From Candidatus Aenigmatarchaeota archaeon (GTDB lineage: Archaea; Aenigmatarchaeota; Aenigmatarchaeia; GW2011-AR5): a stretch of 64,000 bases of DNA. Location of the stretch: NCBI GenBank assembly GCA_016184005.1, contig JACPDL010000003.1:297632-361631 (forward strand), in the 5' to 3' direction. Position numbers and translations under genes: made by a program. Every line of letters begins with the position of its first letter. Position 1 is the first letter of the stretch. Below, piece by piece: positions 22,608-30,837 of this stretch. The notes under the pieces were generated by a model. It was given only the letters and a program-made list of their open reading frames with translations. It had not been told where the DNA came from and did no database searches.

Positions 22608-23240
22608 ATGATAAAAGCAATAATATTCGATTGGAATGGCGTGATAGCAGATTCATTAAAGCTAGACCATCAATTATTTCTAAAGGATGTAAAGAGTTTA
22701 AAATTAACTGTCCCAAAATCTCTGGAATTTTACAGAGACCTGTTTAATTCTAACATGTATGAAAACTTATTGAGAATTGGATTTCCAAAAGAGATGTTGA
22801 TTGAAGATAAAAATTACAAAGAAGTGTATATGAAAAATATGAATAAAACAAGAATCTTCCTAGGAATGAAAGCCGTCTTGAAAATTCTTCATAAGAAATA
22901 CAAGATTGCCCTGATAACGTCCAACTATGATATTACAGTAAACACATTCAACAAAAAATACGGAATAGACAAGTTTTTTGACTTGATATTGACTGCTGAC
23001 ACGCACAAGTATAAAACTGAAAAGGTTAGAATGTTTCTGGAGAGATTTTCTTTAAAAAAAGATGAAGTTATTTTCATTGGCGACACTTTAGCTGATATAA
23101 AAGTATGCAAAAAATCAGGGCTGAAAATAATTGCTGTGACTTGGGGCTACCATGACAAGTCAAGGTTGAAGAAAGCTGATCCTGATTTCATAGCAAACAA
23201 ACCGAAAGACATTTTAACAATTCTGAATAACCTGCGCTGA
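22608..23240 (+). CDS. HAD-superfamily phosphatase (PGP/beta-PGM-like)
   Basis: A 210-residue HAD hydrolase. Motif I is FDWNGVIADS (nucleophile Asp at the start; the usual second Asp of DxDG is replaced by Asn), motif II is the Ser/Thr in ALITSNYD, and motifs III/IV are in KTEKVRMF and VIFIGDTLADIKVCK. The helical cap lies between motifs I and II. An AAGGT site precedes the ATG. Its A/T-rich, lysine-rich composition differs from PCNA upstream. The substrate is unknown. Confidence 0.85.
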   Translation: MIKAIIFDWNGVIADSLKLDHQLFLKDVKSLKLTVPKSLEFYRDLFNSNMYENLLRIGFPKEMLIEDKNYKEVYMKNMNKTRIFLGMKAVLKILHKKYKIALITSNYDITVNTFNKKYGIDKFFDLILTADTHKYKTEKVRMFLERFSLKKDEVIFIGDTLADIKVCKKSGLKIIAVTWGYHDKSRLKKADPDFIANKPKDILTILNNLR

Positions 23241-23256
23241 TGTCAAAAGAAAAGAT

Positions 23257-25278
23257 TTATCTGGCTATCTTCGATACATGCCCTTCTTTGTAGATTCTTA
23301 TCACGTTGTCGACAAATGTGTCTATTTTCGGCTCATGAGAAACTATTATAGTTTGCTTGAGTTTCAGTGCTTCCAGAACGTACCTGATCCTGTCCAGTTG
23401 GTCCGAGCTGAAGCCGTCAGTAGGCTCATCGAGGATAATTATGTCTTTTGTCTTCATGTTTTCTATTATATCGTTCATCACGCGGTTAAGCGCGAGCCTG
23501 TAAGCCAAAGCCACGGCCGTCTTTTCGCCGCCAGAGAGGTTCTGGTAATCAGTCTCGTAGCCGTTTTGTTCCACTATAGTCTCGAACTTGTCTCCTATGC
23601 GCGCCGAGAGCTGTTCGTCGCTCATCAGCATCTCGAACCACGACTGAAAATATTCATTGAACTGGTTCTGGATGGTGTACATAACGTTCCTTTCCATGAT
23701 GTCCATAAGCGCGAGAAAGTAGTCGTCCAGCCAGGAAGCAAGCTCAGAAATGACAGAAATCTTTTGCCTGCTTTTTCTTTTTTCCTCCATTTCCTTCTCC
23801 ATTGAAGCCAGGCGCATCTCTACGTCCTCTATTTGCTGCTCTGTCTTTGCTATGCGCCTTTCTGCCGAGAGCTTTTCATTCCGGATGGCTGATATCTCGT
23901 TTTCCATTGCTTTCCAGGATTCATCCAGGTGCCTGGAAGCAAAGAGCACGCTTTCAAGATTTTCTATCTTGTTTCTGATTATCTGCACATCCTTTTCCAG
24001 GTCAGATTTTTCCTTTCCAATAATTGAGTTCTTATAAGAAAACATCTCAATATCTTTTTCAACTTTTGATTTCCTCAGCATTGCTGCAGAGTAGCTCGTT
24101 GCGGCTTTTTCTTCCTTCCTTAGCGCAGCGAGATTATTTTCAAGCTCTGATATTCTGGAAGCAAGGCTTGCGTTCTCGTGCTTCTTCTTTTTTATGTTCT
24201 CGCCGAATGACTCGGGATGGTTTACCGGCTGGCTGCAGACAGAACAAAAACCTTTTTCAAGAATCTGCGACAATTTCGTTACGTCGTTCTCTGCATAAGC
24301 CTTCTGATGAAGAAGTTTCAGCCGGTCCTGGTCTGCAGCGGCTATCAGGCTTTCCAGTTCGTCTTCTGTCTTTAACGGCTTATGCGTTTTATTGATTTCT
24401 TGGATCTCATTTTCCTTGCCGGCAATATTTTCTTGCATATCAACAAGTTCTTTCTCTATCCTGCCAAGCCTGTTTATTTTGCCTGAAATCTCTATCTCCA
24501 GCTTCTCCTTGTCTTTTCTCTTGTTTCTGGAATTTTCAATCTCGGACTTTATTCCTTCCGCCTCGGCCTGTTTTTTTTCAAGCCTGCTGTCAATATCGGC
24601 AAGCTTGTCTTTTTCATTATAGTTCTCGCGGTGAAGATTATTCAGGCTGAACCTCAGGTCTTCCATGGTCTTGATCTTGTCTTCCAGATCCCTTGAGAAT
24701 GATTCAAGCTCGCGCTTCATCGCCCTCAGTTCAGCAATAAACAGTTTGGAATTGTTTTTTATCTGGCCGTACTTGTCGATGTTGAATATCTTTCGCAGTA
24801 TTTCCAGCCTGTCAGGGGACAGCAGTATTTGTTTCATTTGTTCCTGCGGCGTGTAGACGGTGTAACGGAAGACAGGCTTGTTCTTCTTCAGGAATTCCAT
24901 CGGATAGCCGAGCATTTCAAGCATCTTTGCCTTTAACTCAGTTGCAGTTCCGTTTAACGGCCTGTTGTCGACAACAAGCTGGCCTGAATCCTGAACTATG
25001 CTGCTGTTTGACCTTTTCAGCGTTCTTTTTATTTTGCAGTTCTTCCCGTCAAGCATGAATTCAAGCTCTACAGACCCAAAGCTTTTTCCGTGCCTCAGAA
25101 GATCGGTGCCTTCCAGCTCGCTTCTTGAAAGCCCGAATAAAGCAAAGTCTATAGCAAGAAGAATAGTTGATTTGCCGCAGCCTATGTCGCCTGCAAGAAG
25201 CAGCGAGCCTTCAGGAAACTCTACAGACTCGTCGGTGTAGCTGCGAATGTTTTTTAGCTGCAGTGTCTTGAGCAGCAT
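23257..25278 (-). CDS. rad50: Rad50 ATPase of the Mre11-Rad50 complex
   Basis: A 673-residue SMC-like ATPase for double-strand-break processing. Walker A is GDIGCGKSTILLAIDFALFG (about 31-50), the zinc-hook CxxC is FCSVC at about 345, the signature motif LSGGEKTAVALAYRLALNR is near 580, and Walker B is IIILDEPTDGFSSDQL. Two coiled-coil arms flank the hook. At 673 residues it is shorter than the usual 850-900, so the arms are reduced. The ATG lies 3 nt after the mre11 stop. Confidence 0.95.
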   Translation of the reverse strand: MLLKTLQLKNIRSYTDESVEFPEGSLLLAGDIGCGKSTILLAIDFALFGLSRSELEGTDLLRHGKSFGSVELEFMLDGKNCKIKRTLKRSNSSIVQDSGQLVVDNRPLNGTATELKAKMLEMLGYPMEFLKKNKPVFRYTVYTPQEQMKQILLSPDRLEILRKIFNIDKYGQIKNNSKLFIAELRAMKRELESFSRDLEDKIKTMEDLRFSLNNLHRENYNEKDKLADIDSRLEKKQAEAEGIKSEIENSRNKRKDKEKLEIEISGKINRLGRIEKELVDMQENIAGKENEIQEINKTHKPLKTEDELESLIAAADQDRLKLLHQKAYAENDVTKLSQILEKGFCSVCSQPVNHPESFGENIKKKKHENASLASRISELENNLAALRKEEKAATSYSAAMLRKSKVEKDIEMFSYKNSIIGKEKSDLEKDVQIIRNKIENLESVLFASRHLDESWKAMENEISAIRNEKLSAERRIAKTEQQIEDVEMRLASMEKEMEEKRKSRQKISVISELASWLDDYFLALMDIMERNVMYTIQNQFNEYFQSWFEMLMSDEQLSARIGDKFETIVEQNGYETDYQNLSGGEKTAVALAYRLALNRVMNDIIENMKTKDIIILDEPTDGFSSDQLDRIRYVLEALKLKQTIIVSHEPKIDTFVDNVIRIYKEGHVSKIAR

Positions 25279-25281
25279 GGA

Positions 25282-26475
25282 TTAAATCCCCAATACTTTC
25301 TTGGCGTTTTGCCTGACGCGTTCCTCAAAGACGTAAGTCGCTTCGTCTTCCTGTTTCTCGTCTTTGAAGAGATTCATCAGGTCAAATACAAGCTTCTCCT
25401 CTTTATCCGGCGGCAGCTGAAAAAGGCTCTTCTGCGGCTTGTGGTCTTTCACGGCTTCTTTCTCAAGCAGTTCAATGCTAGTATTCGGCTTGACTGCAAT
25501 CCCGCCTAATTCATTGGATGTTATGTGAACGCTTCTTTTGACAGAGATTGCACCCTTTTCCAGGGCTTTATTTGAAACCGCCCTGAAGTTTATGTCGCTT
25601 TGCTTGCCGTTCAGGACGCCTTCAAGCTTGAGCATCAATATGCTGTTCTCCATGTTTTCTTTTTCAATCTTTCCAAGAATATGCTCTTCCACATCGCTGA
25701 CGCTCATGCCGTCAACCGAGAGCTTTATCATGACGATACCGAATGATGTAGTTCTTATCCACTCGTAATTCACTTTTTCATCGACAATGTAAAAGCCGCA
25801 CTGGTTTTTTTCAAGCTCGTCGAAGTCGCAGGGAAAAACAGAACCCGGGAAGAAAACACGGCTTTCTTCGTCAATATGTTTCATATGAATGTGGCCTGCA
25901 GCATAATAATTGAAGTCAAGCGGAAGCTTTTGCAGCGACACGGCCCTCATGTCTTTCAGGTGCGGCGGCCTGTACTCGCTGATTGCGGAATGGAATACGA
26001 ATATCTTGAAGCCCTTCCCGCCGTATTCTCTTTCAAGGTTCTCGAAATCTGAATCTTCCAGCGCGCCTTTTTTGCCCCCAATCCCGCAAATCAGGGCGCC
26101 GCTTTTGTCCCTGTGCATGATCAGCCGCGTTTTGCCGTCCGCTTCCTCGCTCCTTGCAACGTTTGTCATGAGGCCGGATTCCTCAAGGACACCAAGCATA
26201 GTTTTCCCGGTAGGCGAGAAATCATGCGATCCCGGAACTGCATAAATCCTTATTCCGGCTTCCTTGCATTGCCGGAACTTTGCGGCCGCCCGCTTCAGTA
26301 TGTCAATTGGAGGCAGGGAAGTGTCAAAAAGATCCCCGGCAATAACTATGAAATCTAATTGCTCGGCAATGCATCTGTCAATAGCTTGCTCAAATGCCTG
26401 GACTGAAAGCTCCTTGAGCTCCGGATGATTGCTCCATACACCGAGGTGCACGTCAGACATGTGGGCGAATCTCAT
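25282..26475 (-). CDS. mre11: Mre11 nuclease
   Basis: A 397-residue metallophosphoesterase that trims DNA ends with Rad50. Metal motifs: FAHMSDVHLGVW (motif I), IVIAGDLFDTS (II), VPGSHDFSPTG (III), FVFHSA (IV) and AAGHIHMKH (V). Motif III has Ser in place of the usual Asn in GNHD; this variant is seen in some archaeal homologues but should be noted. A C-terminal capping and Rad50-binding region follows. The gene is first in the mre11-rad50 operon. Confidence 0.95.
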   Translation of the reverse strand: MRFAHMSDVHLGVWSNHPELKELSVQAFEQAIDRCIAEQLDFIVIAGDLFDTSLPPIDILKRAAAKFRQCKEAGIRIYAVPGSHDFSPTGKTMLGVLEESGLMTNVARSEEADGKTRLIMHRDKSGALICGIGGKKGALEDSDFENLEREYGGKGFKIFVFHSAISEYRPPHLKDMRAVSLQKLPLDFNYYAAGHIHMKHIDEESRVFFPGSVFPCDFDELEKNQCGFYIVDEKVNYEWIRTTSFGIVMIKLSVDGMSVSDVEEHILGKIEKENMENSILMLKLEGVLNGKQSDINFRAVSNKALEKGAISVKRSVHITSNELGGIAVKPNTSIELLEKEAVKDHKPQKSLFQLPPDKEEKLVFDLMNLFKDEKQEDEATYVFEERVRQNAKKVLGI

Positions 26476-26601
26476 TGGATATAATTGTAGGCCAAATAAA
26501 TAAAAAGGACAGCCCTGTAGAAATGCTCAAAGAAAGCCCGCGCTGCAATTACGCGCGTAATTGGAAATAGATATAAATTTGTTGAAATCAGGAAAGAAAA
26601 G

Positions 26602-27774
26602 ATGCCGCTGGACCGCGCAGAAAAGTTTTTGTTTGAACTTGGCATGGATCATCCGTGGATATTCAGGCATCTTGTAAGACGGGAACTTTACAGGAGAAAC
26701 CGCGGGGATCCGGAAGCTGTTCATGAGTATACACTGAACCTTCTCAATGATCCGGATGTTCTGGGAATCCTGCGGTCCAGGCATCATGCGGACTTTTTCA
26801 AGGCTCCTGAAGACATCATGATTACACTGAACGGAAAGAGGATGTCACCTTTCGGCACAGCCGCAGGCATGGACAAGAACGGCGATGCCCTGGAAGCATT
26901 TTCATGCGTCTTCGGTTTCCAGGAGACGGGAACAATTGTTGTTCCTGAAAGAGAGGGGAACAGAAAGCCAAGGGTTGCTGCAGACGCAAGAACGGAAGAT
27001 ATTTACAACGCACAGGGCTTCCCGAGCAAAGGGCTGGTTTATGCAAGAGAGGCGCTGGAAGCTTTCAGGCATAGGATGGGCCCGCGTCCTGCGGTCTACG
27101 CAAACATCTGCGGCCTGCCGCTTTCCGACGAAAAAGCCGTAGAGACCGCCATGGAGGAGATGAAAACTCTTCTGGTGCATCTTGGTCCTTACGTAGACGG
27201 CTTTGTGTGGAATCCTGCCTCGCCAAACACAAAAGCGCTCATGATGCTTAGAAGGCCGCATGTAGCAAGGCAGACCTCAGAGCTTATGAGAAAATACGCG
27301 CACGGCATGCCGCGTCTCATGAAGGTTGTGCCTTATGAAGACTCCGCTGCGGCAAGGGATGCTTACCTGCATTTTGTCGGCAATTTCATGGCTGGCGGTG
27401 GCCATGGTGTTGTCGCAGTGAATACAAAGTCCTTTCCAAAAGACCAGGTTCCTGTAGATGGATGGGGCTATGATTCTGCGGGGCGCAGCGGCAGGTTCCT
27501 GAAACCTTACATGCTCCGTGCCGTGCGGGATACAAGGAGGGAATTTCCAGAAGCGGTGATCGTGGGGACAGGCGGCATAAGCGGCGGGGATGATGCATAC
27601 GATGCTTTCAAAGCAGGCGCCACCATGCTGGAAGGGTTCTCGCCTTACACATATTACGGGCTAGGGCTCCTGCCCCGGATACAAAGAAGGCTTCATGAAA
27701 GGCTGGAACGGGAGCACATAACTCTCCATGAGATACAGTACGAAGCAAGGCGTGGAAGAGATTTGATTATCTGA
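26602..27774 (+). CDS. dihydroorotate dehydrogenase-like flavoenzyme
   Basis: A 390-residue TIM-barrel flavoprotein. It follows the class 2 DHODH plan: N-terminal helices (FRHLVRRELY), FGTAAGMDKNGDALEAFSCVFGFQETGTIV (FMN site; compare 'GLAAGFDKN...GFGFVEIGT'), VWNPASPNTKAL (catalytic loop), a late KVVPYED and GTGGISGGDDAYDAFKAGATMLEGFS (phosphate site). The acceptor could be a quinone, but the usual membrane-binding N-terminus is modest. With PyrB and PyrG here, pyrimidine synthesis is its likely pathway; an alternative substrate cannot be excluded. Confidence 0.82.
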   Translation: MPLDRAEKFLFELGMDHPWIFRHLVRRELYRRNRGDPEAVHEYTLNLLNDPDVLGILRSRHHADFFKAPEDIMITLNGKRMSPFGTAAGMDKNGDALEAFSCVFGFQETGTIVVPEREGNRKPRVAADARTEDIYNAQGFPSKGLVYAREALEAFRHRMGPRPAVYANICGLPLSDEKAVETAMEEMKTLLVHLGPYVDGFVWNPASPNTKALMMLRRPHVARQTSELMRKYAHGMPRLMKVVPYEDSAAARDAYLHFVGNFMAGGGHGVVAVNTKSFPKDQVPVDGWGYDSAGRSGRFLKPYMLRAVRDTRREFPEAVIVGTGGISGGDDAYDAFKAGATMLEGFSPYTYYGLGLLPRIQRRLHERLEREHITLHEIQYEARRGRDLII

Positions 27775-27825
27775 GCCTGAAGCTGCTGTCTCTGAATTAA
27801 ATAAGTTCTCTTCCAGATGCTGTTA

Positions 27826-28506
27826 ATGCGCTCGGAAAAGCAGATCGCAACTGTATTGTCCATACTGAAAAGAGAGATGAAGAAATACAGGGACCCTGCA
27901 CTGACAGAGATAGCAGAGCGCTCAAGGGACCCATTCAAGGTCCTGGTTTCGTGCATACTCTCGCTGCGCACAAAAGACGCGACGACGGCGAAAGCAAGCG
28001 GGCGGCTTTTTGCGCTTGCAGACAAGCCGCAGAAAATGGCAAGGCTGCCGGTACCGAAGATAGCGAAGGCGATATACCCCGTGGGGTTCTACAGGACAAA
28101 GGCAAGAAGGATAAAGAAAATATGTGGAGAGCTGATGAAGAAATATGACGGAAAGGTTCCTGACAATTTTGATGCACTGATGGAATTCAAGGGCGTCGGC
28201 AGGAAGACGGCGAATATTGTTATGGTCTACGGATTCGGAAAACCTGGAATACCAGTTGATGTTCACGTACACGTAATTGCTAACAGACTTGGATGGGTGC
28301 AAACCAAAAACGCTGATAAGACTGAACTAGAATTAAGAAAAATATTGCCAGGTAAATATTGGATGGAAGTAAATACGTTGTTTGTTGTACATGGGCAGAA
28401 CATATGTCAAACAAAGAAACCACGATGTGGAGCATGCCCAGTTATTAAGCATTGTCAATACGGTCCAAAATATTTAACATTGTCTTCTAACTCTAAGAAA
28501 AGATGA
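27826..28506 (+). CDS. nth: endonuclease III DNA glycosylase/AP lyase
   Basis: A 226-residue base-excision-repair enzyme for oxidised pyrimidines. The helix-hairpin-helix is LMEFKGVGRKTANIVMVYGFG with the catalytic Lys, followed by VDVHVHVIANRLGW (catalytic Asp in VDVHV). The C-terminal 4Fe-4S loop is CQTKKPRCGACPVIKHC. The start at 27826 is chosen because ATTAAATAAG lies about 27 nt upstream; the track start is three codons earlier. Codon use becomes A/T-richer in the last third, where the DNA is less GC-rich. Confidence 0.94.
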   Translation: MRSEKQIATVLSILKREMKKYRDPALTEIAERSRDPFKVLVSCILSLRTKDATTAKASGRLFALADKPQKMARLPVPKIAKAIYPVGFYRTKARRIKKICGELMKKYDGKVPDNFDALMEFKGVGRKTANIVMVYGFGKPGIPVDVHVHVIANRLGWVQTKNADKTELELRKILPGKYWMEVNTLFVVHGQNICQTKKPRCGACPVIKHCQYGPKYLTLSSNSKKR

Positions 28507-28603
28507 TCTAGAAAGCTGCCCTGTTTTCGATTACTGCAGCTTCGGCCCCGCCTATCCGGAGAACAGGCAAAGGGATAAATCCTCATGGGTCATATGAATA
28601 ATC

Positions 28604-28876
28604 ATGCCGGGTGTCGTAAAAGGTGTTGTGAAAATATCGGATATATGGCAGGCTCCTGAAGAACTGCGGCGTGCGCATAAGTATTTCAGCGACACTGCGT
28701 CCAGGACAGTGGTCACCGGGATGCGCTATACAAAGGGTGCAGATCCTGAGCTGCTGCTGACGACACTCGACGGAAATGTTCTCGGCATCCGTGAAACTCC
28801 GGGCGGTTATGTTATCCGTCCTGTGGATGACAAATTCGACAGAAGAGACTGGTCCACCAGGGAACCGCGTATATAA
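28604..28876 (+). CDS. hypothetical protein, 90 aa
   Basis: No family recognised. A small soluble protein with mixed alpha/beta character (VVKGVVKISDIWQAPEELRRAHKYF, then LLLTTLDGNVLGIRETPGGYVIRP). A GATAAATCC box centred about 26 nt upstream suggests a leaderless transcript, supporting that the ORF is real. It is followed at once by the antiporter promoter (CTATATATACC, about 28890). Confidence 0.6.
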   Translation: MPGVVKGVVKISDIWQAPEELRRAHKYFSDTASRTVVTGMRYTKGADPELLLTTLDGNVLGIRETPGGYVIRPVDDKFDRRDWSTREPRI

Positions 28877-28933
28877 GCCAGGAACCTATATATACCGCCT
28901 TAGCAGTGTTATTGCTCTGCCGAAGGCGTTAAC

Positions 28934-30103
28934 ATGACAACCGAGCTTTTGATTGACATCGCCCTGCTGCTTCTGGGTGCAAAATTGCTCGGTGAGATAA
29001 CTGAAAGGGCTGGATTCTCATCGCTCGTTGGAGAGATACTTGCAGGCATATTGCTAGGTCCTGTTTTTCATATAATCTCACCAAACGGCGTATTCGAGCA
29101 GATTGTTTTCTTTGGCATACTGTTCCTGCTGTTCATTATAGGGCTGTCTACAAAATATGACGACATAAGGAAGAACGTCTACACGGGGAGCTTCCTTGCA
29201 GTGAGCGGGGCAGTTCTTACTTTTCTCGGAGGTCTGGCTGCAGGATGGTATCTCTTCGGAAGTTTTGACATAGGGCTGTTCCTCGGCGTAGCCATGATCT
29301 CAACAAGCACGGCAATACCGCTCAAGATTCTTATAGAGAAAGGCGAGTTTCAAACGCGCGTAGGGCGGATGCTCGCCGTGATTTCTGTAGCCGACGACAT
29401 AGTAGCAATACTTGCCCTCTCAATACTGACAACATACTTCACCGCAGGCGGCGTGAATATATGGAACGTTTTCTCGCTGTTCTTTGCCGTCCTTGGTTTC
29501 ATACTCGTGGTTCTGACATTTGGCTCAAAGGTTGTTGCAAGAATGCTTTCTTTCCTGCGCTTTATCCGTGACGAGCAGATGCTGCTTTCTCTGCCGATAG
29601 CCATAATCTTCGTGACGGCTTTCCTCAGCGACAGCACAGGAGTTGCGGCTGTCACGGGTGCATTTCTTGCAGGAATAACAATGAGTAAAAGCCCGTATGC
29701 AGAACCGGTGATATTGCCTAAGTTTCGCGTCATCGGTTATGGTTTTTTCATCCCGTTGTTCTTCGCGTACAGCGGCATATTGGTAGACATCGGCTCGATA
29801 AGCTCTAACTGGCACATAGTGCTCCTGCTTTTTGCTATCGGGTGCATTACAAAATCAATAGGCTCCGGATTTTTTGCACGGTTTTTCGGTTTCAATGCAA
29901 AGGAACAAGCAACAATAGCAGTAGGAATGGTTCCCAGAGGAGAATACGGCATTGTTATTTCCCAGATTGCACTTTCCGCCGGCGTCATAACAGGAAGTCT
30001 TTACACGCTGATGCTTTCATTCGTCATACTTACAATAATTGCGACGCCACTCTTGTTCAGATTGCATGCAGCAATATCAGACCGGTACTGGAAAGGCTAT
30101 TAA
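28934..30103 (+). CDS. CPA2-family monovalent cation/proton antiporter
   Basis: A 389-residue membrane protein with about 12 hydrophobic helices, matching the Kef/Nap-type Na+(K+)/H+ exchanger domain. Recognisable parts are SSLVGEILAGILLGPVF (helix 2), STSTAIPLKILIEKG (helix 5 region), AVISVADDIVAILALSILT (the conserved Asp pair of the ion site) and ATIAVGMVPRGEYGIVISQIAL near the C-terminus. No cytoplasmic TrkA-N domain is attached. It should control cytoplasmic pH and Na+ or K+. Confidence 0.92.
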   Translation: MTTELLIDIALLLLGAKLLGEITERAGFSSLVGEILAGILLGPVFHIISPNGVFEQIVFFGILFLLFIIGLSTKYDDIRKNVYTGSFLAVSGAVLTFLGGLAAGWYLFGSFDIGLFLGVAMISTSTAIPLKILIEKGEFQTRVGRMLAVISVADDIVAILALSILTTYFTAGGVNIWNVFSLFFAVLGFILVVLTFGSKVVARMLSFLRFIRDEQMLLSLPIAIIFVTAFLSDSTGVAAVTGAFLAGITMSKSPYAEPVILPKFRVIGYGFFIPLFFAYSGILVDIGSISSNWHIVLLLFAIGCITKSIGSGFFARFFGFNAKEQATIAVGMVPRGEYGIVISQIALSAGVITGSLYTLMLSFVILTIIATPLLFRLHAAISDRYWKGY

Positions 30104-30176
30104 ACCTATATATACAACGCCTCGCCATATAACAACTACTTCTAAATGTAATTCGCTAGTAATTGGTGGAATGTAA

Positions 30177-30314
30177 GTGGCCAGAAGGAAAAAAAGCAAG
30201 TACAAAAAAACGCACATTGAGATGTGGCGGTGCCATGGCTGCGAGTTTGAATGGACCTACAAGACTTTCCGATGCCCATTATGCGCTACCAGCGCCATGA
30301 CAAAGATCATCTAA
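30177..30314 (+). CDS. 45-residue zinc-ribbon protein
   Basis: Below the track's limit. A GTG start with GGTGG upstream gives MARRKKSKYKKTHIEMWR, then CHGCEFEWTYKTFRCPLCATSAMTKII. The CxxC pair in CHGC and the pair in CPLC form a zinc ribbon after a very basic N-terminus, suggesting nucleic-acid binding. It follows the antiporter gene by 73 nt. Confidence 0.7.
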   Translation: MARRKKSKYKKTHIEMWRCHGCEFEWTYKTFRCPLCATSAMTKII

Positions 30315-30473
30315 GTTCCTTTTTCACTTTTCTTCATTTTCTTTACGATTATTACATAATGTTATCCAAAATTTTTACTTGCTCCAAATATTTTTGTGTG
30401 ATTGAAATGTAATGCTTATCAACTAATTTTTCCATTCCAATAGCTTTTTGTTAAGCAAAACCAATAAAATATT

Positions 30474-30794
30474 GTGCAGTACATATCCAGAAAACTGTCA
30501 ATAATGATGCCGATATTAATAACTGGAATTTCATTTGCTCCTGCAGATTTGTCAGCATACGAAAGGCCCGTTGCCCCTCCAAAAATAACTTGTGTTTCTT
30601 CTATAGATGGGCAAAGAAGGCTCGTTGACACGTTATATGGTGAAATAGAAGGCGGTGGACGCTCTTATCTAGTAAGATTAAGTGAAAAGATAGTAAAAGA
30701 ATCAGCCATGCCTGAAGACTTAAAATGGCATAAAGGCGATTGCTTGCCAAAACGTCCTGTTATAATTGCTGATATTTTGCGTCAAGAAGAGTAA
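30474..30794 (+). CDS. hypothetical protein with possible signal peptide
   Basis: A 106-residue ORF with a short hydrophobic N-terminal stretch (MMPILITGISFAPADLSAYE) that may be a signal peptide, then a compact domain with two cysteines (KITCVSSIDGQ ... KGDCLPKRPV) that could form a disulphide outside the cell. The start is uncertain: GTG at 30474 or ATG at 30504/30507. No family recognised. It lies between the zinc-ribbon gene and pyrG, which has its own TTTTAATAG box. Confidence 0.55.
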   Translation: MQYISRKLSIMMPILITGISFAPADLSAYERPVAPPKITCVSSIDGQRRLVDTLYGEIEGGGRSYLVRLSEKIVKESAMPEDLKWHKGDCLPKRPVIIADILRQEE

Positions 30795-30837
30795 CAAATG
30801 AAAAAATCTTTTAATAGTTGTTAGACGAACATATGAG

